Shown here: positions 7,414-17,593 of the stretch, in pieces
How the letters are laid out: every line of letters begins with the position of its first letter
How positions within the stretch are numbered: the stretch's first letter is position 1
Source: Paracoccus maritimus
GTDB taxonomy: Bacteria > Pseudomonadota > Alphaproteobacteria > Rhodobacterales > Rhodobacteraceae
Direction of reading: 5' to 3'
DNA: 64,000 nucleotides
NCBI RefSeq assembly: GCF_025195095.1
Contig: NZ_JANAVZ010000004.1
Coordinates: 248,001 to 312,000, forward strand
The notes under the pieces: model-generated
Told to the model about the DNA's origin: nothing
Databases searched by the model: none
Seen by the model: only the letters and a program-made list of their open reading frames with translations
Position numbers and translations under genes: made by a program

Positions 7414-8757
7414 ATGGCGGATGTTCCGATAGCGGTGGTGATCCTGGCGGCGGGTCAGGGCAGCCGGATGCAGTCGGATCTGCCGAAGGTGCTGCACCGT
7501 CTGGGCGGCGTGCCGCTGATCGGTCACGCGCTTGCGGGCGCGCGCAGCCTTGATCCGGAACAGGTCATCGTCGTCGCGGGCCATGGCGCCGATCTGGTGC
7601 AGGGGGCGGTGGCGAGGCTGGATCCCGATGCGCGGATCGTGCTGCAGCGCGAACAACTTGGCACCGGCCACGCGGTGCGCCAGTCCCTGCCCGAGATGGA
7701 AGGGTTCGAAGGCAAGGTCGTCGTGCTTTACGGCGACACGCCCTTTATCGGCGCCGACACGCTGGCCGCGCTGGCCAGCCACCCCGCCGATCTGGTGGTG
7801 CTGGGCTTCGAGGCCGAGGATCCGGGCCGCTATGGCCGGCTGGTGGTCGGCGCGCGCGGGCTGGAACGGATCGTCGAATACAAGGACGCGGACGCAGCCA
7901 CCCGGCAGATCGCCTTGTGCAACAGCGGTGTGATGGCGCTGGACGCCGCGCGGCTGCGGCAACTGATCGGGCGGCTGGGCAACGACAACGCGGCGGGCGA
8001 ATACTATCTGACCGACCTGGTCGCGCTGGCCCGTGCCGAGGGACTGCGCGCCGATGTCGTGACCTGCGACGAGGAAGAGACGCTGGGCATCAATACCCGC
8101 GCCGAACTGGCCGCCGCCGAGGCCGCGTTCCAGGCCCGCGCCCGCGCCGAAGCCCTGGAGAACGGCGTCACGCTGAGCGATCCGGGCACGGTCTGGTTCG
8201 CGCTGGACACCTGTATCGGGCGCGATGCGATCATCGGCCAGAATGTCGTCTTCGGACCGGGCGTGACGATCGAATCCGGCGCCGAGATCCTGCCCTTCTG
8301 CCATCTCGAAGGCTGCCATGTCTCGGCCGGGGCGACGGTCGGGCCGTTTGCGCGGCTGCGTCCGGGGGCCGAGCTGGGCGGGGATGCTCATGTCGGCAAT
8401 TTCGTCGAGATCAAGAACGCGGTGCTGGAAGAGGGCGTCAAGGTCGGCCACCTGACCTATCTGGGCGACGCGCATGTGGGCGAGCACAGCAATATCGGCG
8501 CGGGCACGATCACCTGCAATTACGACGGCGTCGGCAAGCACCGCACCGAGATCGGTCCCCGCGCCTTCATCGGCAGCGACACGATGCTGGTCGCGCCGGT
8601 GCGTGTCGGCGCCGAGGCGCTGACCGGATCGGGATCGGTGATCACCCAGGACGTGCCGGACGGGGCGCTGGCGGTGGCGCGGGCGCGACAGGCCAACAAG
8701 CCCGGCCTTGCGGTGCGGTTGATGGCCAGCCTGCGCGCCGCGAAGGAGAAGAGATAA
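7414..8757 (+). CDS. glmU: Bifunctional GlcNAc-1-P uridyltransferase / GlcN-1-P acetyltransferase
   Basis: A 447-residue cytosolic enzyme making UDP-GlcNAc for peptidoglycan and lipid A. The N-terminal pyrophosphorylase domain starts with LAAGQGSRMQSDLPKVLH and continues with the substrate loops GTGHAV and YGDTP. The C-terminal half is a left-handed beta helix of hexapeptide repeats with the acetyltransferase segments RPGAELGGDAHVGNFVEIKN, TITCNYDG and IGSDTMLVAPV. The ATG at 7414 has GAGGG just upstream and starts at the family's usual point. The stop overlaps the glmS start in TAATG, so the two consecutive steps are translationally coupled. Confidence 0.96.
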   Translation: MADVPIAVVILAAGQGSRMQSDLPKVLHRLGGVPLIGHALAGARSLDPEQVIVVAGHGADLVQGAVARLDPDARIVLQREQLGTGHAVRQSLPEMEGFEGKVVVLYGDTPFIGADTLAALASHPADLVVLGFEAEDPGRYGRLVVGARGLERIVEYKDADAATRQIALCNSGVMALDAARLRQLIGRLGNDNAAGEYYLTDLVALARAEGLRADVVTCDEEETLGINTRAELAAAEAAFQARARAEALENGVTLSDPGTVWFALDTCIGRDAIIGQNVVFGPGVTIESGAEILPFCHLEGCHVSAGATVGPFARLRPGAELGGDAHVGNFVEIKNAVLEEGVKVGHLTYLGDAHVGEHSNIGAGTITCNYDGVGKHRTEIGPRAFIGSDTMLVAPVRVGAEALTGSGSVITQDVPDGALAVARARQANKPGLAVRLMASLRAAKEKR

Positions 8758-10574
8758 TGTGCGGCATCATCGGCATTCTGGGAAAGCACGAGGTCTCGCC
8801 GCAGTTGGTCGATGCGCTGCGGCGGCTGGAATATCGCGGCTATGACAGCGCCGGCGTCGCGACCGTGGACGCGGGCGGCCGGCTGGACCGCCGCCGCGCG
8901 GTCGGCAAGCTGATCAACCTGTCCGACCGACTGGTGCACGAGCCGCTGCGCGGTCACGCCGGGATCGGCCACACGCGATGGGCCACCCATGGTGCCGCGA
9001 CCGAAGCGAACGCGCATCCGCACCGGCACGGGCCGGTCGCGGTCGTCCATAACGGCATCATCGAGAATTTCCGCGAATTGCGGGACGAGCTGATCGCCGC
9101 CGGCATTCAGCCGCAATCGCAGACCGATACCGAGACCGTGGCCCTGATGACCGGCCGGCACATGGAACAGGGCCTGTCCCCGGTCGAGGCCGCACGCGCG
9201 ACGCTGGCCAGGCTGCGCGGCGCCTTCGCGCTGGCCTTCCTGTTCCAGGGCGAGACCGACCTGATGGTCGTCGCCCGCAAGGGCAGCCCGCTGGCCATCG
9301 GCCATGGCGCGGGCGAGATGTTCGTCGGCTCGGACGCGGTGGCGCTGGCCCCCTTTACCGACCGCATCACCTATCTTGAGGACGGCGACCACGCCGTGCT
9401 GACCCGCGCCGGGGCGCAGGTGTTCGACGGCGACGGCAGCCCGGTCGCCCGCCGCGAGACCCGCATCGACGTGGGCGCGACCGCGATCGACAAGGGCGGC
9501 TACCGCCATTTCATGGCTAAGGAGATCGCCGAGCAGCCGGTGGTGATCGGCGATGTGTTGAACCACTATGTCAAGGGCGACCGGATCGTGCTGCCCGACG
9601 GGCTTGATTTCGCGGGCGTCGACCGTATCGCGCTGGTCGGCTGCGGCACCGCGCATCTGGCCGGACATGTGGCGCGATACTGGTTCGAGCAGCTGGCCGG
9701 ACTGCCCTGCGACATCGACGTGGCGTCCGAGTTCCGCTATCGCGAGCCGCCCTTGTCGGCGCAAAGCTGGTTCGTCGCGATCAGCCAGTCGGGCGAGACC
9801 GCCGACACGCTGGCCGCGCTGCATTACGCGCGCGACCATGTCGCGCGGACGGTCGGGCTGGTGAATGTCGGCACCTCGGCGATCGCCCGCGACAGCGATA
9901 TCGCGCTGCCGACGCTGGCCGGGATCGAGGTCAGCGTCGCGTCGTCGAAGGCGTTTACCTGCCAGTTGACGGTTCTGGCGATCCTGGCGCTGAAGGCCGC
10001 CCATGACCGGGGCCGGATCGGCGATGCGGACCTGGCCCGGCACCTGGCCGACCTGCGCCGCATCCCCGGCCTTATGCAACAGGCGCTGGACCTGTCGGAT
10101 GATTGCCGGGTGCTGTCCGAATGGCTGTCCCAGGCACAGGACGTGCTGTATCTGGGACGCGGCGCCCTGTTCCCGGTGGCGCTGGAAGGCGCGCTGAAGC
10201 TGAAGGAGCTAAGCTATATCCACGCCGAGGGCTATGCCTCGGGCGAGCTGAAGCACGGCCCCATCGCGCTGATCGACCGCGACGTGCCGGTGATCGTGCT
10301 GGCCCCGCATGACGCGCTGTTCGAAAAGACCGTCTCGAACATGCAGGAGGTGATGGCCCGGCATGGCCAGATCCTGCTGCTGTCGGACCGCGCCGGGATC
10401 GCGGCTGCGGGTGACGGCCCCCACGCGACGCTGTGCCTGCCCGAAGGCGGCGGGATCTTTCAGCCGATCCTGTATGCCATCCCGATGCAGTATCTGGCCT
10501 ATCACAGCGCCGTCGCGAAAGGCACCGACGTCGATCAACCCAGAAACCTTGCAAAATCCGTGACGGTCGAATGA
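8757..10574 (+). CDS. glmS: Glutamine-fructose-6-phosphate aminotransferase (isomerizing)
   Basis: A 605-residue enzyme making glucosamine-6-phosphate, the entry to amino-sugar synthesis. Cys2 (MCGIIGI), exposed after removal of Met1, is the glutaminase nucleophile, and GIGHTRWATHG and HNGIIENF line that site. Two SIS sugar isomerase domains follow (SQSGETADT, ASSKAFT), and the C-terminus PRNLAKSVTVE is the conserved tail that closes the ammonia channel. Length is usual. It shares one base with the glmU stop. No glmS ribozyme is present, as expected outside Firmicutes. Confidence 0.97.
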   Translation: MCGIIGILGKHEVSPQLVDALRRLEYRGYDSAGVATVDAGGRLDRRRAVGKLINLSDRLVHEPLRGHAGIGHTRWATHGAATEANAHPHRHGPVAVVHNGIIENFRELRDELIAAGIQPQSQTDTETVALMTGRHMEQGLSPVEAARATLARLRGAFALAFLFQGETDLMVVARKGSPLAIGHGAGEMFVGSDAVALAPFTDRITYLEDGDHAVLTRAGAQVFDGDGSPVARRETRIDVGATAIDKGGYRHFMAKEIAEQPVVIGDVLNHYVKGDRIVLPDGLDFAGVDRIALVGCGTAHLAGHVARYWFEQLAGLPCDIDVASEFRYREPPLSAQSWFVAISQSGETADTLAALHYARDHVARTVGLVNVGTSAIARDSDIALPTLAGIEVSVASSKAFTCQLTVLAILALKAAHDRGRIGDADLARHLADLRRIPGLMQQALDLSDDCRVLSEWLSQAQDVLYLGRGALFPVALEGALKLKELSYIHAEGYASGELKHGPIALIDRDVPVIVLAPHDALFEKTVSNMQEVMARHGQILLLSDRAGIAAAGDGPHATLCLPEGGGIFQPILYAIPMQYLAYHSAVAKGTDVDQPRNLAKSVTVE

Positions 10575-10575
10575 A

Positions 10576-10593
10576 CCGGGACGGTCGTCCCGG
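10576..10593 (+). terminator. Hairpin after glmS
   Basis: CCGGGAC at 10576-10582 and GTCCCGG at 10587-10593 form a perfect 7-bp stem with a GGTC loop, starting one base after the glmS stop. No U tract follows. Confidence 0.45.
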
Positions 10594-10687
10594 CGGGATC
10601 CTGAACCTTGCCCGATGATGCCGCTTTTCGTCGCCCCGCCGCGCGGCTAACCTGCGCGCCGCAGATGCTGGACCAAGGAGCCCGCCC

Positions 10688-11347
10688 ATGCTGACCATTC
10701 ACGGCGTCACCCGATCGCGCGCGTCACGGATCATCTGGCTGTGCCACGAGATCGGGCTGCCGTTCCGCCAGATCCCGGTGATCCAGGCCTATCGCCTGCC
10801 CGACCCGATGGCTGCGGATGCGCCGCTGAACACGCGGTCGTCTGCATTCCTGCGGCTGTCGCCGGCGGGTGCGATCCCGGTGATCGAGGATGACGGGCTG
10901 CGACTGAGCGAGTCGATGGCCTGCACCCTGTATCTGGCGCGCAAATATGGCCAGCCCTTCGGCCCCGCCGACGCGGCCGAAGACGCGCTGATGATGCAGT
11001 GGAGCTTCTACGCCGCGGCGACGATCGAGACCGATGCCCTGACGCTGCTGTTCCTGCATGCGCCCGGCCGGACCCCGTCGGCCAACGAGGCCGCCGCCGT
11101 CGAGGTGGCCGCCGAACGCCTGATCCGTCCGCTGAGCGTGGTCGAGGATCACCTGACCACGCAGGGGAACATGGTGGGGCGGCGATTTACCGTCGCCGAC
11201 ATCAACATGGCCGAGGTGCTGCGCTATGCGCAGGGCTACCGGCCATTGCTGGACCGGTTTCCCGCGATCCGGGCATGGCTGGAGGATTGCCAGTCACGCC
11301 CCGCCTTCCGCAAGATGTGGGAAGCGCGGCTGGCCGAACCGGAATAG
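10688..11347 (+). CDS. Glutathione S-transferase family protein
   Basis: A 219-residue protein with the two-domain GST layout. The N-terminal thioredoxin fold (1-80) has TRSRASRIIW with the probable active-site serine/arginine and the cis-proline segment SPAGAIPVIEDDG followed by LSESMACTLYLA, which binds the glutathione gamma-glutamyl part. The C-terminal helical domain has RRFTVADINMAEVLRY, the N-capping hydrophobic staple motif of GSTs. The substrate is unknown. A good ribosome-binding site (AAGGAG) precedes the ATG. Confidence 0.87.
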   Translation: MLTIHGVTRSRASRIIWLCHEIGLPFRQIPVIQAYRLPDPMAADAPLNTRSSAFLRLSPAGAIPVIEDDGLRLSESMACTLYLARKYGQPFGPADAAEDALMMQWSFYAAATIETDALTLLFLHAPGRTPSANEAAAVEVAAERLIRPLSVVEDHLTTQGNMVGRRFTVADINMAEVLRYAQGYRPLLDRFPAIRAWLEDCQSRPAFRKMWEARLAEPE

Positions 11348-11468
11348 AGGCAGGCCGGGCCGACGCTAGGGGATGTGGACATATCTGCGGTCCACCACAA
11401 ACCCTTGCCGCCGCGGCCTTCGCCATGAGATAGTGCCACCAAAGCGATACAAAGAAAACGAGCAGCCC

Positions 11469-13430
11469 ATGGCCGACGATCTTCTTTCCGCCGCCGACGC
11501 CGGTGCAGACAGCTATTCCGCCTCGTCGATCGAGGTTCTGGAAGGGCTGGAACCTGTCCGCAAGCGGCCCGGCATGTATATCGGCGGCACCGATGAACGG
11601 GCGCTGCATCATCTGGTCGCCGAAATCCTCGACAACTCGATGGACGAGGCCGTGGCCGGTCACGCCAGCCGCATCGAGGTCGAACTGCTGGCCGATTTCA
11701 GCGTCGTCGTGCGCGACAACGGGCGCGGCATTCCGATCGACCCGCATCCGAAATTTCCCAGCAAGTCCGCGCTTGAGGTGATCCTGTGCACGTTGCATGC
11801 GGGGGGCAAGTTCTCGGGCGATGCCTATGCCACTTCGGGCGGCCTGCACGGCGTCGGCGCGTCAGTCGTCAATGCGCTGTCGGACAGCCTTGTCGTGCAG
11901 GTGGCGCGCAACAAGGAATTGTTCGAACAGCGATTTTCGCGCGGTGTGCCCGAAGGCCCGGTCGCCAGGATCGGCGCGGCGCCGAACCGGCGCGGCACCA
12001 CCGTCACCTTCCACGCCGATGAAGAGATCTTCGGCCATCACCGCTTCAAGCCCGCGCGGCTGATGAAGATGGTGAAATCCAAGGCCTATCTGTTTTCGGG
12101 CGTCGAGATCCGCTGGAAATCCAAGATCGACGACGGCGAGACGCCCGTCGAGGCGGTATTTCATTTTCCCGGCGGGCTTGCCGACTATCTGTCGGAAACG
12201 CTGAACGGCGCCAGCAGCTATGCCGACCGCCCCTTCGCCGGAACGGTCGATTTCAAGCGCTTCAACGTGCCGGGCAAGGTCGATTGGGCGATCAACTGGA
12301 CGCCGTCGCGCGACGGGTTCATCCAGTCCTATTGCAATACCGTGCCGACGCCCGAGGGCGGCACCCACGAGGCGGGGTTTTGGGCAGCGATCCTGAAGGG
12401 CGTGCGCGCCTATGGCGAACGTGTCAGCAACAAGAAGGCGGCGCAGATCACCCGCGAGGATCTGCTGACCGGCGGCTGCGCGCTGGTATCGTGCTTTATC
12501 CGCGAGCCGGAATTCGTCGGCCAGACCAAGGACCGGCTGGCCACCAGCGAGGCCGCGCGGCTGGTCGAAAATGCGGTGCGCGACCATTTCGACAACTGGC
12601 TGGCCTCGGACACGAAATCGGCCGGGGCGATTCTTGATTTTCTGGTCCTGCGGGCCGAGGAACGTCTGCGCCGCCGCCAGGAAAAGGAAACCGCCCGCAA
12701 GACCGCGACCAAGAAGCTGCGCCTGCCGGGCAAGCTGGTCGATTGCAGCGCCACCAACCGCGACGGCACCGAACTGTTCATCGTCGAGGGCGACAGCGCG
12801 GGCGGGTCGGCCAAGGCCGCGCGGGAACGCCAGACGCAGGCGCTGCTGCCGCTGCGCGGCAAGATCCTGAACGTGCTGGGCGCGGCAAGTTCGAAACTGG
12901 GCCAGAACCAGGAGATCAACGATCTGTGCCAGGCGCTTGGCGTCGGAATGGGATCGCGCTTCAACATCGACGACCTGCGCTATGACAAGGTCATCATCAT
13001 GACCGACGCGGATGTGGACGGTGCCCATATCGCGTCGCTCTTGATGACGTTCTTCTTCAGCCAGATGCGGCCGATGATCGACAAGGGGCATCTGTATCTG
13101 GCCTGCCCGCCCCTTTACCGCCTGACGCAGGGCGCGCATCGCGTCTATGTCGCCGACGACGCCGAAAAGGACCGGCTGCTGGCGAAAGGTCTGGGCGGCA
13201 AGGGCAAGGTGGACATGCAGCGATTCAAGGGTCTGGGCGAGATGGACGCCAAGGACCTGAAGGAAACCACCATGAACCCGAAGACGCGCAAGCTGATCCG
13301 GGTCAGCATCGACGACGACGAGGGCGGCGAAACCGGTGATCTGGTCGAACGGCTGATGGGCAAGAAACCGGAACTGCGATTCGAGTATATCCAGGAAAAC
13401 GCCCGGTTCGTGGAAGAACTGGACGTGTGA
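11469..13430 (+). CDS. parE: DNA topoisomerase IV subunit B
   Basis: A 653-residue type IIA topoisomerase ATPase subunit that with ParC decatenates daughter chromosomes. It has the GHKL ATPase (VRKRPGMYIGG, ILDNSMDEAVAGHA, GRGIPID, GGLHGVGASVVNALS), the transducer, and the TOPRIM domain with EGDSAGGSAK and the Mg-binding DADVDGAHI. The lack of a gyrase-type insert in TOPRIM and the overall length favour ParE over GyrB. The ATG at 11469 is chosen because MADDLL starts a normal ParE leader; the upstream extension reads through the intergenic region. parC is not in the window. Confidence 0.92.
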   Translation: MADDLLSAADAGADSYSASSIEVLEGLEPVRKRPGMYIGGTDERALHHLVAEILDNSMDEAVAGHASRIEVELLADFSVVVRDNGRGIPIDPHPKFPSKSALEVILCTLHAGGKFSGDAYATSGGLHGVGASVVNALSDSLVVQVARNKELFEQRFSRGVPEGPVARIGAAPNRRGTTVTFHADEEIFGHHRFKPARLMKMVKSKAYLFSGVEIRWKSKIDDGETPVEAVFHFPGGLADYLSETLNGASSYADRPFAGTVDFKRFNVPGKVDWAINWTPSRDGFIQSYCNTVPTPEGGTHEAGFWAAILKGVRAYGERVSNKKAAQITREDLLTGGCALVSCFIREPEFVGQTKDRLATSEAARLVENAVRDHFDNWLASDTKSAGAILDFLVLRAEERLRRRQEKETARKTATKKLRLPGKLVDCSATNRDGTELFIVEGDSAGGSAKAARERQTQALLPLRGKILNVLGAASSKLGQNQEINDLCQALGVGMGSRFNIDDLRYDKVIIMTDADVDGAHIASLLMTFFFSQMRPMIDKGHLYLACPPLYRLTQGAHRVYVADDAEKDRLLAKGLGGKGKVDMQRFKGLGEMDAKDLKETTMNPKTRKLIRVSIDDDEGGETGDLVERLMGKKPELRFEYIQENARFVEELDV

Positions 13431-13444
13431 AACGGTGAGCGGAG

Positions 13445-14227
13445 ATGATGCAGTCGATTGTCTCCGCCATCATCGAACATCAACTGCCGATCATTCTGTG
13501 CTGCTTTGTGGCTGGGCTTCTTGGCATGGCTGTGGTCATGCGCCACAGCCGTCACAGCCGCTGGTGGCGCATCGCGGATCTGGTCTGGGTCGCGCTTGGT
13601 GGCCTGGGTGTGGTCACCGCGCTGCTGGCCGGTGTCTATGCCGATGACAGCAACCGGCTGAAGCGGCAAATCGACCTGAGCTTTTCGGCATCCGACAGCT
13701 TTGATCGAGATGCGGCGCGCTTTCGTTTGCGATATTGCGCGGCCGTGCCCGCCCCGGCCGTCCTGATCCTGTGTGACAAGGTCGAGTTCCTGTCGGCCTC
13801 GACCGCGATCAACGCCGATCTGCCGTTTTTCGCGGATGTCGCCCATGCCAGCGCACCGCTGCGAGCGTTGCGCCCCCTGATCGGAGAACCGATGCATCCG
13901 GACGGCGAAGCCCGGGCGGATTATGCCGACAAGCTGGCCCGCGTGCAGCAGTTCGACATGGCAAAGCTGGTTGCCTTTGAACCACTTGATGCGGAGGTCG
14001 TCATGGCGATCAAGATCGCTGAAATCGCAACGCCAGAGATCGCCGCAGATTTCCGGGTTCTGGCCCTGACATATCGCGATCTGATCGAATCGCTAAGGCG
14101 CGTGAAGGCCGACTGGGAATTCCTGCAAAGCAATTCGCTGTTCGTGCTGTTTCAGGTGCTGGCACTGTCGCTGATTGCCATTGCCGCGCCGTTCCGGCTG
14201 GGAAAATCGCTGGTCGAACTGCGCTAG
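13445..14227 (+). CDS. Hypothetical membrane protein
   Basis: A 260-residue protein of no family I recognise. Two hydrophobic segments lie near the N-terminus (about 15-35 and 45-65) and one near the C-terminus (about 232-250), enclosing a region of about 165 residues that, given an even number of N-terminal segments, may face the cytosol or periplasm depending on orientation. The region contains two cysteines (RYCAAVPAPAVLILC) and a helical stretch. It starts 14 bases after parE, with GGAG before tandem ATGs at 13445 and 13448, so it may be cotranscribed with parE. It converges on the cytochrome gene with an 11-base gap. Confidence 0.6.
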   Translation: MMQSIVSAIIEHQLPIILCCFVAGLLGMAVVMRHSRHSRWWRIADLVWVALGGLGVVTALLAGVYADDSNRLKRQIDLSFSASDSFDRDAARFRLRYCAAVPAPAVLILCDKVEFLSASTAINADLPFFADVAHASAPLRALRPLIGEPMHPDGEARADYADKLARVQQFDMAKLVAFEPLDAEVVMAIKIAEIATPEIAADFRVLALTYRDLIESLRRVKADWEFLQSNSLFVLFQVLALSLIAIAAPFRLGKSLVELR

Positions 14228-14238
14228 ATGGTCACGAC

Positions 14239-14646
14239 CTATTCCTGCAACCCCTCGACATATTCCAGCAGCGCCACCAGACGCGCGGGCGTGGGCGTCG
14301 GGATGCCGTCGCCGCTGTCATACATCACCGTCTTGCCGTCCATCAGGTCGCCGAATTGCGGCATCGGCGATTCGCTGCGGCCGGGGGTGAAGCCGTAGAT
14401 ATGGCTCATCACCCGCGCCTTCGGCAGGACGCCGCCATTGTCGCGCGCGATCCGGGTGATGTCCACGGGCCTGGGCGTCATACCCTCGGCCAGCGGGCCG
14501 TCGCCCTTGCCGCCGGGGCCATGGCAATCGGCGCACAGCGTCACATAATCCTCAGCCGCGCTGGACGCCTGCGTCTGCGGCGCGCAGGCGGCGATCAGCC
14601 CCGCCAGCGTCACACCGGCCAAACCTGCACAGAATAACGGTTTCAT
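14239..14646 (-). CDS. Cytochrome c family lipoprotein
   Basis: A 135-residue exported protein. The signal peptide ends in a lipobox (LAGLIAAC), so the mature protein is probably anchored in a membrane. A single CADCH haem-binding site follows with HGPGGKGDGPLAEGM, and a methionine in the ESPMPQFGD segment is the likely sixth ligand. It fits a small class I cytochrome c, perhaps donating electrons to an oxidase; the partner is not in the window. The ATG at 14646 is chosen since the hydrophobic signal begins right there (MKPLFCAGLAG). Confidence 0.85.
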   Translation of the reverse strand: MKPLFCAGLAGVTLAGLIAACAPQTQASSAAEDYVTLCADCHGPGGKGDGPLAEGMTPRPVDITRIARDNGGVLPKARVMSHIYGFTPGRSESPMPQFGDLMDGKTVMYDSGDGIPTPTPARLVALLEYVEGLQE

Positions 14647-14695
14647 CGCTGCCACCTTGTATTGCCTGTGCCCAAGCTTGCATCGCCAGCAAGCC

Positions 14696-15370
14696 TCAGG
14701 CAAGCCTTTCGTCAAGCCGGATCACCCGGTCCATCCGCGCGGCAAGATCGTGGTTATGCGTCGCGATCAGCGCCGACAGTCCGGTATCGCGCACCAGATC
14801 CATCAGCACGCCGAAGACCCGGTCCGAGGTTTCGGGGTCCAGATTGCCGGTCGGCTCGTCCGCCAGCAGCAGGGCCGGGCTGTTGGCCAGCGCCCGGCAG
14901 AACGCCACCCGCTGCTGTTCGCCGCCCGACAGTTCCGCCGGGCGGTGATCGGCGCGCGGGCCAAGCCCCACACGGTCCAGCAAGTCGGCGGCCCGCAGCC
15001 GGGCTTGCCGTGCCGGAACCGCATTCGCCAGTTGCGGCAGAACGATATTCTCGGCCGCGGTGAATTCGGGCAGCAGGTGGTGGAACTGATAGACAAAGCC
15101 CAGCTCGCGGCGCCGCGCCTGGGTTCGCGCCTTGTCCCCCAGTCCGGTCATGTCCCGCCCGTTCAGCAGGACCCGCCCCGAATCCGGCGTGTCCAGAAGC
15201 CCCGCGATATGCAGCAGCGTGGATTTTCCCGCCCCCGAGGGCGCGACCAGCGCCACGACCTCGCCGCGCGCCACGGTCAGGTCCAGCCCGTGCAGCACCT
15301 CGACCGGCGCGGGGCCGTTCTTGCCATAGGTCTTGCCGACCGCTTCCAGACGCAGAACCTCGTTACTCAT
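14696..15370 (-). CDS. lolD: Lipoprotein-releasing ABC transporter ATPase
   Basis: A 224-residue ATPase that powers release of outer-membrane lipoproteins from the inner membrane to LolA. Walker A is [12 protein letters not shown], the signature is [16 protein letters not shown], Walker B is [12 protein letters not shown] and the switch histidine is in ATHNHDL. The start overlaps the end of lolC by 8 bases, giving tight coupling of the permease and ATPase subunits. Confidence 0.93.
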   Translation of the reverse strand: MSNEVLRLEAVGKTYGKNGPAPVEVLHGLDLTVARGEVVALVAPSGAGKSTLLHIAGLLDTPDSGRVLLNGRDMTGLGDKARTQARRRELGFVYQFHHLLPEFTAAENIVLPQLANAVPARQARLRAADLLDRVGLGPRADHRPAELSGGEQQRVAFCRALANSPALLLADEPTGNLDPETSDRVFGVLMDLVRDTGLSALIATHNHDLAARMDRVIRLDERLA

Positions 15371-16664
15371 AGCGCAGCGCCTCGACCGGGTTCATGCGCG
15401 CGGCACGGCGCGCGGGAAAGATCGTCACGATGAAGGACAGCCCCAGCGACAGCGCCACGGCCCGGAAGATGTCCCATGCCCGCAGTTCCGCCGGCAGCCG
15501 ATAGATGCCGCGCACCTCGGGTTGCCAAGCCCCGCCCCCGGTCAGCGCATTGATGCCCGCCATGATGTGATCCACGTTCAGCGCCAGCAGCACACCAAGG
15601 ATCACCCCGACGACGGTCCCGATGACGCCGGTGAACGCCCCGCACAGGAAGAACACTCGCAGCACCGCGCCCTGGGTCAGGCCCATCGTGCGCAGGATGC
15701 CGATATCGCGGCCCTTGTTCTTGACCAGCATGATCAGCCCCGAGGTGATGTTCATCGACGCGATCAGCACCAGCACCGACAGGATCACGAACATCACGTC
15801 GTCTTCCATGTCCAGCGCGGACAGGAAGGATCCCGAGGCGTCGCGCCAGCTCCAGACCTGGGCGCCCTCGCCCGCGGCGCGAAGCAGCGGCAGAGTCCAG
15901 TCATCGACACTTTCGGGATCGTCCACGAAGACCTCGATCTCGTCAGCGACGCCTTCGCGGTTGAAATAGCTTTGCGCCTCGGACATCGGCATGTAGATGC
16001 GCGTACGGTCGATGTCATAGCGACCGGCGCTGAAGACATAAACCACCTCGTAGGCGTTGACGCGCGGCGTCGTGCCGAAGGCGGTGCGCGCGCCCTCGGG
16101 GGCGATCAACCTGACCTTGTCACCGATCCGCAGGTTCAGTTCGCGCGCGATCCCGGCGCCGATGGCGACGCCGTTGTCGAAATCCGCGATGTCTCCGGTG
16201 GCCGTGATCGGATCCACGATCCGAGGCATTTTCTTGAGATTTTCGGCAGTTATCCCGTAAACTTCAGCGACGTTTGAATTGTCGTTGGCGGTCGCCATGA
16301 CCTGCCCACGGATGACCGGCGCGGTCCGTTCGACCCCGGGGATCTGCGCCAGCCTGGCCGCCATCTGATCGTAATCCGCGATCCGGCCCGGCACGACATA
16401 GACATCGTCGGTGAACTCGTTCTCGACCCGCTGCGGCGCCATGTAGACGGTGGTATGCGCGTTGGCACCCAGGATCGTGTCCACGAACTCGGCGCGGAAG
16501 CCCGCGCGCACCGACAGCGTTGCGATCAGCGCCATCACCCCCAGGGCGATCCCGATCAGGCTGATCCAGGTCATCACGCTGACCCCGCCCTCGGCCCGTC
16601 TTGCGCGCAGATAGCGCCAGGCGATCATGAATTCGTATCGAGAGAAAGGCGCGGGGCTGGACAT
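15363..16664 (-). CDS. lolC: Lipoprotein-releasing ABC transporter permease
   Basis: A 433-residue inner-membrane protein of the LolC/LolE family, which extracts mature lipoproteins. One TM near the N-terminus (about 25-50, after [18 protein letters not shown] leader) is followed by a large periplasmic domain and three TMs at the C-terminus, ending in [16 protein letters not shown], the MacB/FtsX hallmark. Alphaproteobacteria usually carry one such permease that forms a homodimer, so the C versus E label is arbitrary. It is divergent from trpC. Confidence 0.92.
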   Translation of the reverse strand: MSSPAPFSRYEFMIAWRYLRARRAEGGVSVMTWISLIGIALGVMALIATLSVRAGFRAEFVDTILGANAHTTVYMAPQRVENEFTDDVYVVPGRIADYDQMAARLAQIPGVERTAPVIRGQVMATANDNSNVAEVYGITAENLKKMPRIVDPITATGDIADFDNGVAIGAGIARELNLRIGDKVRLIAPEGARTAFGTTPRVNAYEVVYVFSAGRYDIDRTRIYMPMSEAQSYFNREGVADEIEVFVDDPESVDDWTLPLLRAAGEGAQVWSWRDASGSFLSALDMEDDVMFVILSVLVLIASMNITSGLIMLVKNKGRDIGILRTMGLTQGAVLRVFFLCGAFTGVIGTVVGVILGVLLALNVDHIMAGINALTGGGAWQPEVRGIYRLPAELRAWDIFRAVALSLGLSFIVTIFPARRAARMNPVEALRYE

Positions 16665-16789
16665 GCGTGAACCTTGCGAAAATCGCGCAGACCCTGACCC
16701 CGCGCGCCGGGAAGTTCAAGCCGACAATGGCGTGAGCGGCGCGTGCCCGCCCCCTTCCCTCGGCGCGCACACGGCGCTAGAACCGGGGC

Positions 16790-17593
16790 ATGGATATTCT
16801 GGACAAGATCAAGGCCTACAAGCTGGACGAGATCGCCGCCGCCAAGGCCGCGCGCCCGCTGGCGGATATCGAGGCCGCCGCCCGCGCCGCATCCGCGCCG
16901 CGCGGCTTTGCCCGCGCGCTGGACGCCAATGCCGAAACCGGCCCCGCGTTGATCGCCGAGATCAAGAAGGCGAGCCCGTCGAAGGGCCTGATCCGTCCGG
17001 ATTTCGACCCGCCGGCGCTGGCCCGAGCCTATCAGCAGGGCGGCGCGACGTGCCTGTCGGTTCTGACCGATGGTCCCAGTTTTCAGGGGGCGCCCGAATT
17101 TCTTGGCGCCGCCCGCGAGGCTTGCGACCTGCCAGCGCTGCGCAAGGATTTCCTCTATGACACCTATCAGGTCGCCGAAGCGCGCGCGTGGGGCGCCGAT
17201 TGCATCCTGATCATCATGGCGTCGGTCGATGACACTCAGGCGGCCGAGCTTGAGGATGCCGCGCGGCACTGGGGCATGGACGCGCTGATCGAGGTTCACG
17301 ACGCCGCCGAGCTGGACCGTGCGCTGCGCCTGAAATCGCCGATGATCGGCATAAACAACCGCAATCTCAAGACGTTCGACGTCACTCTTGATGTCACGCG
17401 CGAGCTGGCGCCGCGCATTCCGGCAGATCGCCGGATCGTGTGCGAAAGCGGGCTGTTCAGCCCCGATGACCTGGCAGCGATGATGCATGTCGGGGCGCGC
17501 CGTTTCCTGATCGGCGAAAGCCTGATGCGGCAGTCCGACGTGGCCACCGCAACGCGCCGCATCCTGGATGTCGCCCCGGCGGGGGCAGCATGA
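16790..17593 (+). CDS. trpC: Indole-3-glycerol-phosphate synthase
   Basis: A 267-residue TIM-barrel enzyme closing the indole ring in tryptophan synthesis. Conserved segments are [16 protein letters not shown] with the catalytic lysine, [35 protein letters not shown] and the phosphate-binding [10 protein letters not shown] and LIGESLMR. Length is usual for a monofunctional TrpC. It overlaps moaC by 4 bases (ATGA); this link of tryptophan and molybdopterin genes is a known Rhodobacterales order, not a shared pathway. Confidence 0.96.
   Translation: MDILDKIKAYKLDEIAAAKAARPLADIEAAARAASAPRGFARALDANAETGPALIAEIKKASPSKGLIRPDFDPPALARAYQQGGATCLSVLTDGPSFQGAPEFLGAAREACDLPALRKDFLYDTYQVAEARAWGADCILIIMASVDDTQAAELEDAARHWGMDALIEVHDAAELDRALRLKSPMIGINNRNLKTFDVTLDVTRELAPRIPADRRIVCESGLFSPDDLAAMMHVGARRFLIGESLMRQSDVATATRRILDVAPAGAA

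Noticed and set aside
7285..8541. N-terminal extension of gph to 656 residues
   Set aside because: The extra part is antisense to glmU. The HAD fold begins at MTGTVVFDLDG, so the start is 7284.
8757..8800. glmS ribozyme
   Set aside because: The glmS start overlaps the glmU stop, so there is no leader to hold one.
8520..10079. 519-residue minus-strand open frame
   Set aside because: It is a shadow of glmU and glmS, whose catalytic motifs are intact on the plus strand.
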